From Anagrus nilaparvatae (taxonomy: Eukaryota; Arthropoda; Insecta; Hymenoptera; Mymaridae), in the NCBI GenBank assembly GCA_022575985.1, contig JAKSXM010000263.1, positions 9,528,001 to 9,592,000 on the forward strand: a stretch of DNA of 64,000 nucleotides, read 5' to 3'. Made by a program: the position numbers and the translations under genes. A model generated the notes under the pieces. It was not told where the DNA came from. It worked only from the letters and a program-made list of their open reading frames with translations, and searched no databases. Positions 47,681 to 57,380 of the stretch are shown here, one piece after another (position 1 is the stretch's first letter; the number at the start of each line of letters is the position of its first letter).

Positions 47681-47830
47681 GTATAGTGAAATTCATATTG
47701 GCTGTTTACAATCTGATAAAATTTTTTGATTTTCAGTTTATATTGATGGCTTTTTTATGAATCAAAAAAAAAAAAAAAATAAATAAAATGTAGATGTCGG
47801 CTGTCCTATATATTAAAAAAAAAAAAAATT
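45550..47830. repeat. Repeat complex with inverted flanking blocks and a central array
   Basis: Blocks with CAATATAGATTGAAATTTTT and GTAGACAGTCAATATGAATTT appear at 45575-45690, 46215-46300 and 46380-46500; reversed relatives appear at 46600-46660 and 47610-47820 (AGATGTCGGCTGTCCT, CATATTGGCTGTTTACAAT). A ~122-bp array lies between. This is an inverted-repeat layout around a satellite, as at 1-1590. Confidence 0.5.
46723..47590. repeat. ~122-bp tandem satellite, about seven copies
   Basis: Each unit contains TTGTAATTTCAAATGTTTTT, ATGCAATGATAGCATTGAA, ATTGAATTTAGCAGAATATA, CCACTTACGTGTTTTT and TTGTTTTATAGAAA. Copies are moderately diverged. Confidence 0.8.
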
Positions 47831-48480
47831 GGTTCTAAGTAGTTTTTTTGCTATTTCTCTTTAATGAATGCATTAAATAAAAAACCAAACAAAGTTCCTT
47901 TAGGAAATCATTTAATAAATAGAAAGCAATTGGATTTTTACATTTTGATACAATCCATTTTAAAACATGAAGTGATGAAAATGACCACTTTTTGAGTTTT
48001 TAAATTTAGAACTTTTTAGCTTTAAACAGTTGTAACTTTAAACGGTGAGCTCAAATTAAAAAACAAAAAACGTCAAATCGATAGCATTTTTTCTAAGGAA
48101 TAATTTGCACTAGAGTTTGTCTCAAAAGACCTCTTAGATCATGAGAAAAATCAGTTTTAGTGAAAAAAAAAATAAAATTTTTTAAAAATCGGCTGGGGGT
48201 ATTTCTTTAAGGATTAATTTAAAACAACTTTCATGTATTTTCGTCCATACAATTCTTCATAAATGGATATTGAGTAAAATCCAAAATAATAAAATTTTTC
48301 TATTATTTCATTTTAATATATATAGGATTTTTTCAATTCAAAAAATTTATTATTAAAAATTAGAAAAAATTTTTAAAAATTACAAAACTGATACATAAAA
48401 ATTGAAATCACTGTAATTAAATTTGAAGCAAATATTATCATCCATTAATAGAAAATTGAAATTTACATCAATTTTCCATT
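47831..48480. other. Gene-free AT-rich stretch
   Basis: Sequence of ordinary complexity (for example CAAATCGATAGCATTTTTTC) without a supported frame or repeat. Confidence 0.4.
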
Positions 48481-48483
48481 TTT

Positions 48484-48800
48484 TTTTAAATTTTTGGTGT
48501 CTTTTACTACTATCACCCCTAGAGGAGGGTGGGGGGGCTATATTTATCTACTAAAAATGTATTTAGTTTTTCGGTTATTAGACGAAAAGTTTAAAAAAGA
48601 ATATTTTATAGCCTTTTTTTTATTTTTTTTTTAATTTAGGGGTATTTTTCTCCCCTTATGGGGAGGGGGGATAATTTATTATACTAAAAATATAATTTAT
48701 TATACTAAAAATGTAGTCAGTTTTTCGGTTGTAAGACAAGTTTGAAAAAAAAAATTTTATAAGATTTTTTCCATTGTTTTAAAATTTAGGGATAGTTTTT
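48484..48800. repeat. Two to three ~160-bp repeats with G-rich cores
   Basis: Shared words are CTAAAAATGTATTTAGTTTTT / CTAAAAATGTAGTCAGTTTTT in shortened form, CGGTTATTAGACGA and the cores GGGTGGGGGGGC and GGGGAGGGGGGATA. Copy boundaries are approximate. Confidence 0.55.
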
Positions 48801-48849
48801 ACCCTGTATATTTAGCCCTTGTATCTCAATTTTGGTACATAATAGAAGA

Positions 48850-48972
48850 TTTTTAGACATGGTAAAGAATATTACTCATTCCACAGCGCGTAAATATAAA
48901 TGTTTTAGGTTGTTGGCGCAGCCAATATTTACATGCTGGGGGATGGGTGAATATTCTTTACCGCGTCTAAGA
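48850..48972. mobile_element. ~123-bp hairpin MITE
   Basis: TTAGACATGGTAAAGAATAT pairs with ATATTCTTTACCGCGTCTAA, and ACTCATTCCACAGCGCGTAAA pairs with the inverse side TTTACATGCTGGGGGATGGGT with mismatches, shown here in part. A loop of about 30 bp contains TTGGCGCAGCCAA. The 72-codon open frame through it is a by-product. Confidence 0.7.
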
Positions 48973-48999
48973 ATATTTTTTTATTCATTGAAGACAAAG

Positions 49000-49378
49000 A
49001 ATTTAATCATTTTTTATACAGGTACACGTGTAAAAAGATCAAATTCCTAAAGGACTTTTGAATTCTGAAAATGCGAATGCAGCGATAAAGTTTAAACAAA
49101 TATTGGTGATGTTAATAATATATGATTTATAGAGACTATCTGCTTCTCTTTCTTTCTTTCCCTTTCCTAAATATAATTTTTATGCTTGGAAAATACCCAT
49201 TACTTACTTTTCAATAAGCGTGTTTTTGTACCTTTTTTTTTGTTTCAAAGCCGTGGTGGTATGAGAAAATTCAAGGACACACATTATTTCCTTACGCGCA
49301 CGCGCATTTTCAGAGTTCGAAAAGTCGTTTGGAATTTGATTGTTTACACGTGTAGTTGTGTAAAAATAATGATGTAAT
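49000..49378. mobile_element. ~375-bp MITE with ~80-bp inverted repeats
   Basis: TACACGTGTAAAAAGATCAA, AATTCCTAAAGGACTTTTGA and CTGAAAATGCGAATGC at 49020-49085 mirror GCGCACGCGCATTTTCAG, TCGAAAAGTCGTTTGGAATT and TTGTTTACACGTGTA at 49295-49360. No gene is inside. Confidence 0.7.
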
Positions 49379-49654
49379 TCTTTGCCTAAAATGTATAAAA
49401 AGAAATTCTCAATATATTCTTAATTAATCTTAAAAAATTGGAATTTATAAGACAATTTTAGCTTAACTTCTAAAATAATGCAATAAGGTACCAAAAAAGG
49501 GGTAGTATTTGATTCCCTGTCAAAAATAAAAACGTTTTTTTGTAGTTAAGATGGGGAACTTTTTTTTTTTTAAACTGGTTATAAGTCAATTAGAATAGCT
49601 TTTTCAAGTCTTTTAGTCTTCTCTATCAAAAATGCTGATATCCTGGAGGTTTGG

Positions 49655-50910
49655 GATTTTTCATCCAAAACAATTTTCCAATTTTCCAAGATGGCAGACC
49701 AAAAAAACATAACCAAATAAGCTTTTTACATTGCCTGGGGAAATTTTGAGGTTTGGAAAATGTTATTATTGTTGAAAATTTTCATTTTTTTTCACAAAAA
49801 TATTTTCCAATTTTCCAAGATGGTGGACCCAAAATATATCGGAATAAACATTTTACATTGCCTAAGAGGTTTTCAGGTTGAGAAAAACGTTTTTCTGAAT
49901 AAAAATTTTCATTTTTATGACCCAGTATATTTTCCCATTTTCCAATATGGCGGACCAAAAAAATATCAGTATAAGCTTTTTACATTGTCGGAGGGGTTTT
50001 TGAGGTCGAGAAAAACGATTTTATTAATAAAATTTTTCTTTCTTTGGCCCCAGCATTTTTTCCGATTTTCCAATATGGCGGACCACGAATATGAAAATAG
50101 AAAATTTCTACATTACCTGGGAGTTTTCAAGGTTGAGAAAACCGTTTTCCTTAATAAAAATTTTAATAATATCGCTCTAACATATATTCCTATTTTCCAA
50201 GATGGCGGACTAAAAATCATGTCAGAATAAGCTTTTTACATTGCCTAGGGGTTTTCGCGGTTGAGAAAAACATTTTTGTTTATGAAAACTTTCATTTTTT
50301 CACCCAATCATATTTCCAGAATTTTCCAATATGACGGAACAAAAAATATGAATAGCAGAAATATCTATATTACCTGGGGTTTTTCGAGGTAGAGAAAAAC
50401 GTTTTTATAAATGAAATTTTTTATTTTTTTGCCTTATCATATTTTCCAAGATGTTGGAACAAAAAACATAAAATAGGAACTTTCTAAATTACCTGGAGTT
50501 TTCCAAGGTTGAGAGAAACTTTTTCATTGGTAAAAATTTTATTTTTTTCGCCCCAGCATATTTTTCGGCTTTCCAAAACATTCCAGAATAAAGCTTTTTA
50601 TATTGGCTGGGGGTGTGCAAGGTTGAAAAAAATGTTTTTAGCAATAAAAGGTCATAATTCAAAACGTTTTTCTCAACCTCTGGAATCCCCAGGAAATATA
50701 GAAATTTCCTTTTTTCATGTTTTTTGTTCAGCCAGATTGGAAAATCGGAAAATAAGATAGGGTAAAAAATAAAAGTTTTTAGTAATGAATATTTTCTCAC
50801 CCTCGAAAACCCCTAGGCAATATAAAAAGCTTATTCTGACATGATTTTTAGTCTGCCATCTTGGAAAATTGGAAAATATGCTAGGGCGATAATTTTAAAA
50901 ATTTTTATTA
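49655..50910. repeat. ~127-bp satellite array, 7-8 direct plus 2 inverted copies
   Basis: The AAGATGG/AATATGG word recurs at 49688, 49818, 49944, 50072, 50199, 50328 and 50448, with TTTTCCAAGATGGCGGAC, TTTTTACATTGCCTAGGGG and TTGAGAAAAACG in each unit. From about 50640 the units run in reverse (CTCAACCTCTGGAATCCCCA, CTGCCATCTTGGAAAATTGG). It is the same family as the 128-bp array inside the 6.75-kb element but much more diverged. Confidence 0.8.
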
Positions 50911-50939
50911 AGGAAAACATTAGTAGAAATTATTTCAAC

Positions 50940-51000
50940 AGATAATGTGGTCTAAGTGTTGAGTCTAGTATGTGAAACGTTCTGGGTTCAAATCGCGAAA
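50940..51000 (+). pseudogene. tRNA-like fragment
   Basis: GTGGTCTAAGTGTTGAGTC resembles an A-box/D-arm and GGGTTCAAATCGC a B-box/T-loop, at roughly tRNA spacing, followed by a T-run. No acceptor stem can be drawn. Confidence 0.35.
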
Positions 51001-51649
51001 TTTTTTTTTTTATTTTTATTTTTCTTTATTAATTTTTATTATTAATTTAATAGAATTTAATAAAATTCAAAAGAATTTAATAAAATTTGATAAAATCTAA
51101 TAAAATTTAATTGAACTTAATTCTACAATTATTTTATAAAATTTAATTAAATTTTATTAAATGCATTTAATAAAATTTGATAAAATTTAATTCAGAATTT
51201 CCCCCCCCCCGGGATACTATTTTTGTTCCATAACTTTTAATTTAAATTAAGTTTAAACAAAATTCAAAATTCCTGTTATTGCATACGACTAAACAAAATT
51301 TTTATCTATCTGACGTCACACGTACGTTTGGAAACCGTCGGTCGTTTACGCCTTATACCATATTGTTTAAATATTTAATTTTTAATTGCTAATTAATTAA
51401 GTCAAATTAGGTTTTTAATATAAAAAAAAGCATGGTTTAAAATTACAAAACTTTTTATGACTTGGAAATTTTTTTTATTCAACTTTTCTTAAACATTTGA
51501 CTATATTAAAGATATATTAACTCAAAAACCCATCTGGAATACTTTAGAATTTTTTTTTTATATTTCGAAGATTCTGGTAAAAAAAGCCGCAAAAAATGCA
51601 AGAATTTTTACTATACTTCATCCTTTTTTTTTTGTTTATACAAATTTTT
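51001..51649. other. AT-rich stretch with AATTTAATAAAA-type short repeats
   Basis: From 51040 to 51195 the word AATAAAATTTAAT and variants repeat irregularly every 13-20 bp. Ten C residues lie at 51201-51210. No gene was seen. Confidence 0.55.
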
Positions 51650-52565
51650 TATAGATAGATAGATAGATAAATTTTATTTGATTTAACAAAATAGTAAATA
51701 CATTTGATTAGCCATAGTAGCCCTTTACAATATGTTTCATATAAGTATAAATTTTAAATATAACAATTATGTTGAGTAAACATTAAATATAATAAAAATC
51801 TTGTAAATTTATGATAAAGTATAATATTTAAATAATTAAAATCTAATATGATAAAAATTTTAAGTATACTTTGGTTTTATATTGATAATAAGTAAGTATT
51901 ATAACAGTCTGAGAGTTAGTTGAGATTAAGGAAATCAGGGATCCAAGGAGAGCAGGTATTTCATTAATGCCGTTTTGAAAGAGTTAAGGCATGATAAAAC
52001 TCTACTATTATAGGGAATAGAGTTCCAAAATATTTTCCATGCAATTGAAAAGACGAAGATCCACAGCCCTTAATAGTAAGTAATTTTAGTTCTTTGGTAA
52101 GGAGGATACTTCTAGTTTTATCTTTGGGTATATATTTGGTAAATAAATCAATAAGGTAAGGGGGCTGTTGTAAACGTAAAATTTTATATATTATTATACC
52201 CGTAAAGTAGAGTCTTCTGGTATCTGTGCATAGCCAATTCAACTGTCTTCGTTAAGGGGAAACGTGTTCGTATTTTCTAATCCCAAAAATATACCTTATG
52301 CTACAATTACTAAGACGTTGAATTCTGGCTTTTAAAGTGATGCATGCGTCAAGATAAACCGTATTACAGTAGTCTAAGGGTGGGGTCACCAGAGCCTGAA
52401 CTAATAGAATGCGCAATTTTTCAGTAGTGAAATGTCTAATAAAACGAAATGATTAGAGCAATTTATTTACTTTCTTTTCTACAGATATAATCTGAGAGCT
52501 TCATGTGAGTTTGTTGTCTAGCATTACACCTAGACTTTTGACTTCCTCAGAGATAGGAATTCGGC
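51650..52565 (-). pseudogene. CR1-like LINE 3' fragment with ATAG microsatellite end
   Basis: The minus strand reads SEEVKSLGVMLDNKLT near 52540, then decayed thumb sequence, RRLYFTGIIIYKILRLQQPP near 52180 and KGCGSSSFQLHGKYFGTLFP near 52060. The 3' end is at a short ATAG repeat (51655-51669) next to TTTTATTTGATTTAACAAAA. It is a sister copy of 20905-21830. Stops are frequent, and the catalytic motif is missing. Confidence 0.75.
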
Positions 52566-52790
52566 ACCTTTGCCCACTTCATATAACACAATTAATAAAA
52601 ATTAACCTTAATGCAAAAACAAAACCTATAATATCATACCTTGATTTTTTCTAGGCATAAAGAGACTTATTTAGAAAAACCAAATATTATCCAAATTATA
52701 AAGAAATTCTTAGTGAAACTGACCTATGCGATGGGTAAATGTTTTCAAAAAACCTATTGGACTGGAGTCAGTACGTAAAAATGATACTTA

Positions 52791-53190
52791 CAGAGTTGGG
52801 CAAATATGACAGAAATAAATTTTTTTTTTCCATATTTTTTCATATATGGAATCCATATTATGGCAATTTTTTTCCATATCAATATGGAATCCATTTTATG
52901 GCACTCATATTAATATGGAGAAAAAAAATGATCATATTTGGATTTCATATTAATATGATATGGATATGAAAAAAATATGGAACCCATATGGGGGTCATTT
53001 AGGGCTCATATGGTAAGCACGAATTTCATATTGATTTTATATAGGAATTTTATAGTAAAAACTTTGCTCCCAGGGTGTTTTCAGGACATATTTTTTGAAT
53101 TTTGTGAAAAATAGCGTGGAATGTGAATATGAAAAATATGGAATATGGATATGAAAAAAAATCAATTTCTGTCATATTTGCCTAACTCTG
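52791..53190. mobile_element. 400-bp hAT-type MITE
   Basis: Ends CAGAGTTGGGCAAATATGAC and inverse CAGAGTTAGGCAAATATGAC. An exact 8-bp duplication GATACTTA lies at 52783-52790 and 53191-53198. The interior is full of CATATGG/ATATGGA words. It has no coding capacity. Confidence 0.92.
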
Positions 53191-53404
53191 GATACTTATA
53201 AGTTGCGTTTTCCCATGTACTTCTTGTTGGTAAATATTTTTACATTGATGTTTGCCTTTAAATTACTTATAAACTAAAAAAATAAATTTTTACAACCTTT
53301 CTTTTACACTTTTTTTTTACAAATTTTCCAATGTCCGGGTTTTCCTGCAGTTTAATCAAAATTCTGATTCAATTTTGGATTCCTCAGAAAATTTTACTAT
53401 AGAC

Positions 53405-53660
53405 CCTCTTTTTTAAAGAACTTTAATAAATAACAACTTAAAAAAAATTTTAAATTTACCGTTAACCTACATTTATTTCAATTTTTTTGATTTTTCAATT
53501 TGGACCTGCCAACAATCAACGTCTAAAATGGGTACAGTAGATGTGTACGGTTGAAAAAGCCAAGGAATAAAAAACTAAACACTTTTTCTGTAAATTTAAG
53601 AAAACCAAATTTCTTTTAACTTTTCTCCATTTTTGGACAGAAGGAGGTGGTCGTCTTGAA
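53405..53660. repeat. Fragment related to the 20-23 kb element
   Basis: AATAACAACTT, TTTACCGTTAACCTAC, GGACCTGCC and ATGGGTACAGTAGAT match 22200-22410 with moderate divergence. Confidence 0.65.
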
Positions 53661-53839
53661 AAAGAATCGCCCATATATAGAAATTTCGTTTAATTCGCTA
53701 AAAAATATCATGATAGTAATTTTTTTTTGTTTTTAAGGGTAAACATGTAAATCTTTGAAATTCATACTTTAAAAATTTTGTGGTATACCCAATTCACTTA
53801 ATTAAAATTCTTTAAAAAAAGGAACTAATTTAAATTTAA

Positions 53840-53950
53840 ATTTTAATTTAATTTTAAATTTTACCTATTTTCCGTCTACTGACTTCGTTATTTGTCAATT
53901 TACGACATGTTTCGGAATTTATGTTCTGTGATGGCATATTTGCATTATAT
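53840..53950 (-). repeat. Penelope-like terminal repeat fragment with decayed hammerhead core
   Basis: The minus strand reads ATTCCGAAACATGTCGTAAAT and ACAAATAACGAAGTCAGTAG, close to 56895-56935. The CTGATGA box has decayed here. Confidence 0.6.
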
Positions 53951-54690
53951 TTAATTAATTAATATTAAATAATTTTTTTTTATTTTTAAGAATACTTTTA
54001 GAAATCAAATTTTTTAGGTGACCTTAATTTTTATTTTTATCTTGTAGACATTAGACATTCCGATCTATTGTCTATCAAAATACAAAGATTGGAATGTTGA
54101 AAGTTGAAAAACAAGATAGTTATAAAAAAAAACTTTGGGTCTATACCTTTAAAATTGTTATTATATAAGATAAAATTATAAAATTTTTAATTGCTATTAG
54201 TCACCGTAAGAAAAAAGTTTTGTAATTATCTAACGGTAAATAATTTTTTTTGTATAAAACGTAGTCATGGGAATTCTTTTGATAACTCGTCTATGACGTT
54301 TTTCTTGAAAAATGCTCATGGAAAGGGAAATCAAAGGGACAGGGTTCCCAAAAACTACATTTTTAGTCAGTCTCAAATAATCAACAGTCTCGAACAAACA
54401 GTCAGTAACTAAGTCTCAATCAAAAAGTCTCAATCAGGCATTCAAGCTATTAGGCTCAGCTGGGACCCACACGGCCCACGCTATAAATAATTTCATATTT
54501 CTCGATTTTTATACATATATTTTTATTTTTACTTACATTTTCTTATTGTAATCAGTTTTTTTTATTGCTATTTATAATTAAAAAATTTTTTTCAAGTTAA
54601 ATTTGCTTTTTATTCATTTTAAAAATAAAGTTTTCCTCAAATTATTTAAAAATTTATAATTATAAAAATGGTAAGTCAAATATTTATTAT
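53951..54690. other. Mostly featureless stretch with one small hairpin
   Basis: TATCTTGT..ACATTCCGATCT at about 54040 pairs with AGATTGGAATGTT..ACAAGATA at about 54118. The 73-codon frame at 54191 has HGKGNQRDRV, faintly like the HGK region of the transposase at 30.7 kb, but too little to claim homology. Confidence 0.35.
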
Positions 54691-54875
54691 AAATTAAAGA
54701 CAATAAAAATTTTTTTTTTATAATAAAAGAAAATTTATTTTTTCCGTCTAATAGTGACAAGTCAATTATAAACTTGACAAGTCAATTATAAAGTTTATAA
54801 TTGACTTGTCACTATTAGACGGAAAAAATAAATTTTCTTTTATTATAAAAAAAAAATTTTTATTGTCTTTAATTT
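54691..54875. mobile_element. Near-perfect 185-bp palindrome
   Basis: Two 83-bp arms (54691-54773; 54793-54875) match almost base for base, including CCGTCTAATAGTGACAAGTC. The 19-bp centre repeats arm sequence (TTGACAAGTCAATTATAAA). No target duplication could be fixed. The lack of divergence suggests a recent element or recent arm conversion. Confidence 0.85.
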
Positions 54876-55239
54876 ATTTTAAATTATATAGTGAACGGAC
54901 ACATAAAATAAAATGTTTTAAATATTTATTTCTTTTTCTTTTGACATTTCAGACTTTCCAAAAAAGTGTGCTAACAAGGCTAAAGTCCTCGACTATTGTG
55001 ATCGAAACCACGCAGGGACACTCAAAGATACTTTTTGTATCTTTCATTTTTTTTATTTATTACATTTATTTTATAAATTTAAATAACTTAATGTTTTAAC
55101 TTCTTAACTTTTTTTTAATTACGTTAAATTTGTCTGAAGGACGGGGCAAGCCTAGAAAACTTGCTAACCCCTTCTTGATTAATTGTTTAGTTTTTATTTT
55201 TTTTAATTAAAAATTATTTAATAATTAAACAATTAATGA

Positions 55240-55345
55240 CAAAGGGCAAATTCATCGTAACAGTTCCATCATCAGGTTTCCAAATTATTGAAAAATGTTA
55301 ATAGGATGTTGTCAAAATTAATAAAATTATATTTGTGCGCTATTT
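55240..55345 (-). repeat. Penelope-like terminal repeat, 3' side
   Basis: On the minus strand ATAATTTTATTAATTTTGAC, ATCCTATTAACATTTTTCAA and CCTGATGATGGAAC match 56831-56890 in inverted position. CTGATGA is intact at 55276-55270, but the GAAA box is altered. Confidence 0.7.
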
Positions 55346-55538
55346 TTATTTGATGTAATCACTAACACTGTAACTTATTTTTATTACACTACATTTTATT
55401 TGCGAGATGCGCACCGTTGTAATGCCGATTGTACACTAAATATTGTTAAATTTAAATTTAAATTTTAAGAGAAATTTGTTGTTGTGTAATTATTGTTTTT
55501 ATTATTTTAATTCCAGTTTTATTATTATTATATTTCAT

Positions 55539-56285
55539 TTAATTTAATAAATTTTCATTGTTTTTACATGCGTTATTGATCTCATATTCTTCTAGTGTAT
55601 CCATAATATTACCTTTTTTACATGTATGCAATGCCTTTAGATTTTTGTTAAATTTTGAACCATTATGTTTTGTGGAATCAAGAAAATTTGTTGGGATGAC
55701 GTTTTTATTTGGTACAGGTATATGTTCTTTAAATCTTTTGGCGAAAGTGCGTCCTGTTTCTCCAATATATGTACAATCACAAACAGTACATTCAATTTTA
55801 TTTATTCCACTTTTGGATTTTAATTCAGTTCGTTTTGTTTGATGTAGTATTTTTTGTATCCTGTTTTCTGCCCAGAACGCTATGTTTATATTTAATTTTT
55901 TAAATATTTCAGTTAAAATTGGTGCTGTAAAATTACCATATGCAGATGATATATATTTTGCATTATTTTTTGGTATATTTGGTTGTCTTTTCTTGTGCTG
56001 TTGTTTTTTTATGAGTTCATCTGCAATATTGTTATTATAACCATTGGCAATGGCAATTTGTTTAATAATGTTTAATTCTTTCTGGAAATCATCTGGTTCT
56101 AGAGGAATAGTTAATAATCTATGTGTAAATGAATTATATGCAGCCATTTTTTGTGAATATGGATGATGAGATGTTGCATGAATGGTTGTATCAGTAGTTG
56201 TTGGTTTTCTTTATATTTTATATTTAAATTCATTATTTGATTTGTATATAGTCAAATCAAGTATTGGTATGAGTATTGGTATTTA
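55539..56285 (-). pseudogene. Penelope-like retroelement: RT end and GIY-YIG endonuclease
   Basis: Reading from 56285: ILDLTIYKSNNEFKYKI, a stop at about 56211 where IYRKPT is expected, RKPTTTDTTIHATSHHP, then MAAYNSFTHRLLTIPL, the typical end of Penelope-like reverse transcriptase. The linker KELNIIKQIAIANGY leads to the endonuclease domain KSGINKIECTVCDCTYIGET with GRTFAKRFKEHI. The GIY tyrosine is Asn here, while YIG, the C-x2-C pair, Arg and the final LEEYEI glutamate region are kept. The stop is at 55541-55539. These elements prime at chromosome nicks or ends with this endonuclease. The 5' half is missing and upstream is a LINE tail. Confidence 0.88.
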
Positions 56286-56589
56286 TTTGTGCTTGAAAAA
56301 ATATGGTTTTGTTCAAAATGATTTAAATATATTTCTGCTTATATACAAATTTGTATATAAATAGCAATATTTGTACATAGTACATACATAATTATTTGAA
56401 TAAAAATAGTATGAAATATAAAAAATAAAATAAAATAAAATTATAATATTTAATAATATTAAGATAAAATTTGATTTGTAATTTAATATAAAATTCTTAA
56501 ATGATGTATTACATAGTATTAGTAAAAATAAGAAAAAATATGTTCTATATAATTTGATATTATTGAAGTACTCGTGTTTTTTGTAGATG

Positions 56590-56835
56590 TAATAGGTATT
56601 TCATTATATGCATTTTAAATGTATCTAAACAATGATATCTTTTCAATGTGAACGGAAAATTGTTTTACATGGTTATTGCAGATATAAAAAATGAACTCTT
56701 ATAGAACTCAGTTCTGTATGAAGAAGGAAGTGCAAAAGTTAATGGTAGGTGTTCTGATAGAGAGGTGTCAGGAAGATTGCGTTGAGAACGCCTTATTGCT
56801 TCATCAGGAGGTCTAAATTGTGATGCTAGATATAT
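56590..56835 (-). pseudogene. CR1-type LINE ORF2 C-terminal tip
   Basis: The minus strand reads RRSQRNLPDTSLSEHLPL, PSSYRTEFYKSSFF, ISAITM-stop-NNFPFTL and KMHI. The RT.xYKxSFF..ai..WN.lP pattern is the C-terminal end of CR1/L2-type LINE ORF2, with the Trp codon changed to a stop. Only about 80 codons remain. Confidence 0.65.
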
Positions 56836-56995
56836 AATTTTATTAATTTTGACAACATCCTATTAACATTTTTCAAACCTGATGATGGAACATAAGTTCC
56901 GAAACATGTCGTAAATGACAAATAACGAAGTCACTAGACGGAAAATAGGTAAAATTTAAAATTAAATTAAAATTTAAATTTGTTTATTTTTTAAA
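56836..56995 (+). repeat. Inverted Penelope-like terminal repeat
   Basis: Plus-strand copy of the repeat at 55345-55240, in opposite orientation to the Penelope-like ORF, extended by AAATAACGAAGTCACTAGAC and TAAAATTTAAAATTAAATT, which match 53840-53930 inverted. Inverted extra terminal repeats are common in this element class. Confidence 0.7.
56870..56920 (+). ncRNA. Hammerhead-ribozyme-like motif
   Basis: The three conserved boxes occur in order: CTGATGA (56879-56885), a 5-bp hairpin GGAAC/GTTCC with loop ATAA, GAAA (56901-56904), a very short palindromic ACATGT stem III and GTC (56908-56910) as cleavage site. Stem I pairs only partly (C-G, A-T, then TTT/AAA across a loop). Type I hammerheads with minimal stem III are known from Penelope-like terminal repeats. 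One unpaired U sits at the base of stem II, so activity is uncertain. Confidence 0.5.
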
Positions 56996-56999
56996 AAAA

Positions 57000-57240
57000 T
57001 GTAAATCTTTCATCATTGGGCGTTTGCGAGCCTTAAAGACCCACACATTTCCCTGACCACCCAGCTGTACAAAGTACAATTAGAAGACATGGCCCACGAA
57101 CGTGACAGCCGGCTTTGTATCAGAATTTTACTGACTAAACACACTTTAAACCCCCCTGCACTTTCTGACCCGAACCGGGACTCCTTTTTCAGGTATAACT
57201 TCGGTTTGGGACGCGCAACCGAAATTTAAAAAAAAATTAA
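57000..57240 (-). mobile_element. Probable R1-like LINE 3' tail
   Basis: The minus strand contains GTGTTTAGTCAGTAAAATTC, AAGCCGGCTGTCACGTTCGT and TTTAAGGCTCGCAAACGCCC. The GTTTAGTNNGTA word recurs in the 3' UTR at 11.8 kb and in the retroposon at 41.5 kb. GC content is higher than the surroundings. A related scrap (GTTTGCGGGCCTTAAAAGG) lies at 59968. Confidence 0.45.
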
Positions 57241-57380
57241 ACAAAAAAAGTATAGGAATATAAATAAATATATAAACTTTGAAATAAGAATAAAAATAAT
57301 GCACTTTAAAAAACAATTTAACATAAACTGCGTCAAGTATTGGTTGCAAAATAAAGATTAAAAAAAAAATAAAATCGTAC

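Noticed and set aside
49760..50800. Open frames of 83-156 codons in the 127-bp satellite
   Set aside because: They repeat with the satellite period and have no independent support.
54191..54412. Frame with HGKGNQRDRV resembling the HGK region of the 30.7-kb transposase
   Set aside because: Only about ten residues are similar; no other motif supports homology.
54985..55045. Possible tRNA T-arm (GTGGTTTCGATCAC on the minus strand)
   Set aside because: No A-box or other arms at the correct spacing could be found.
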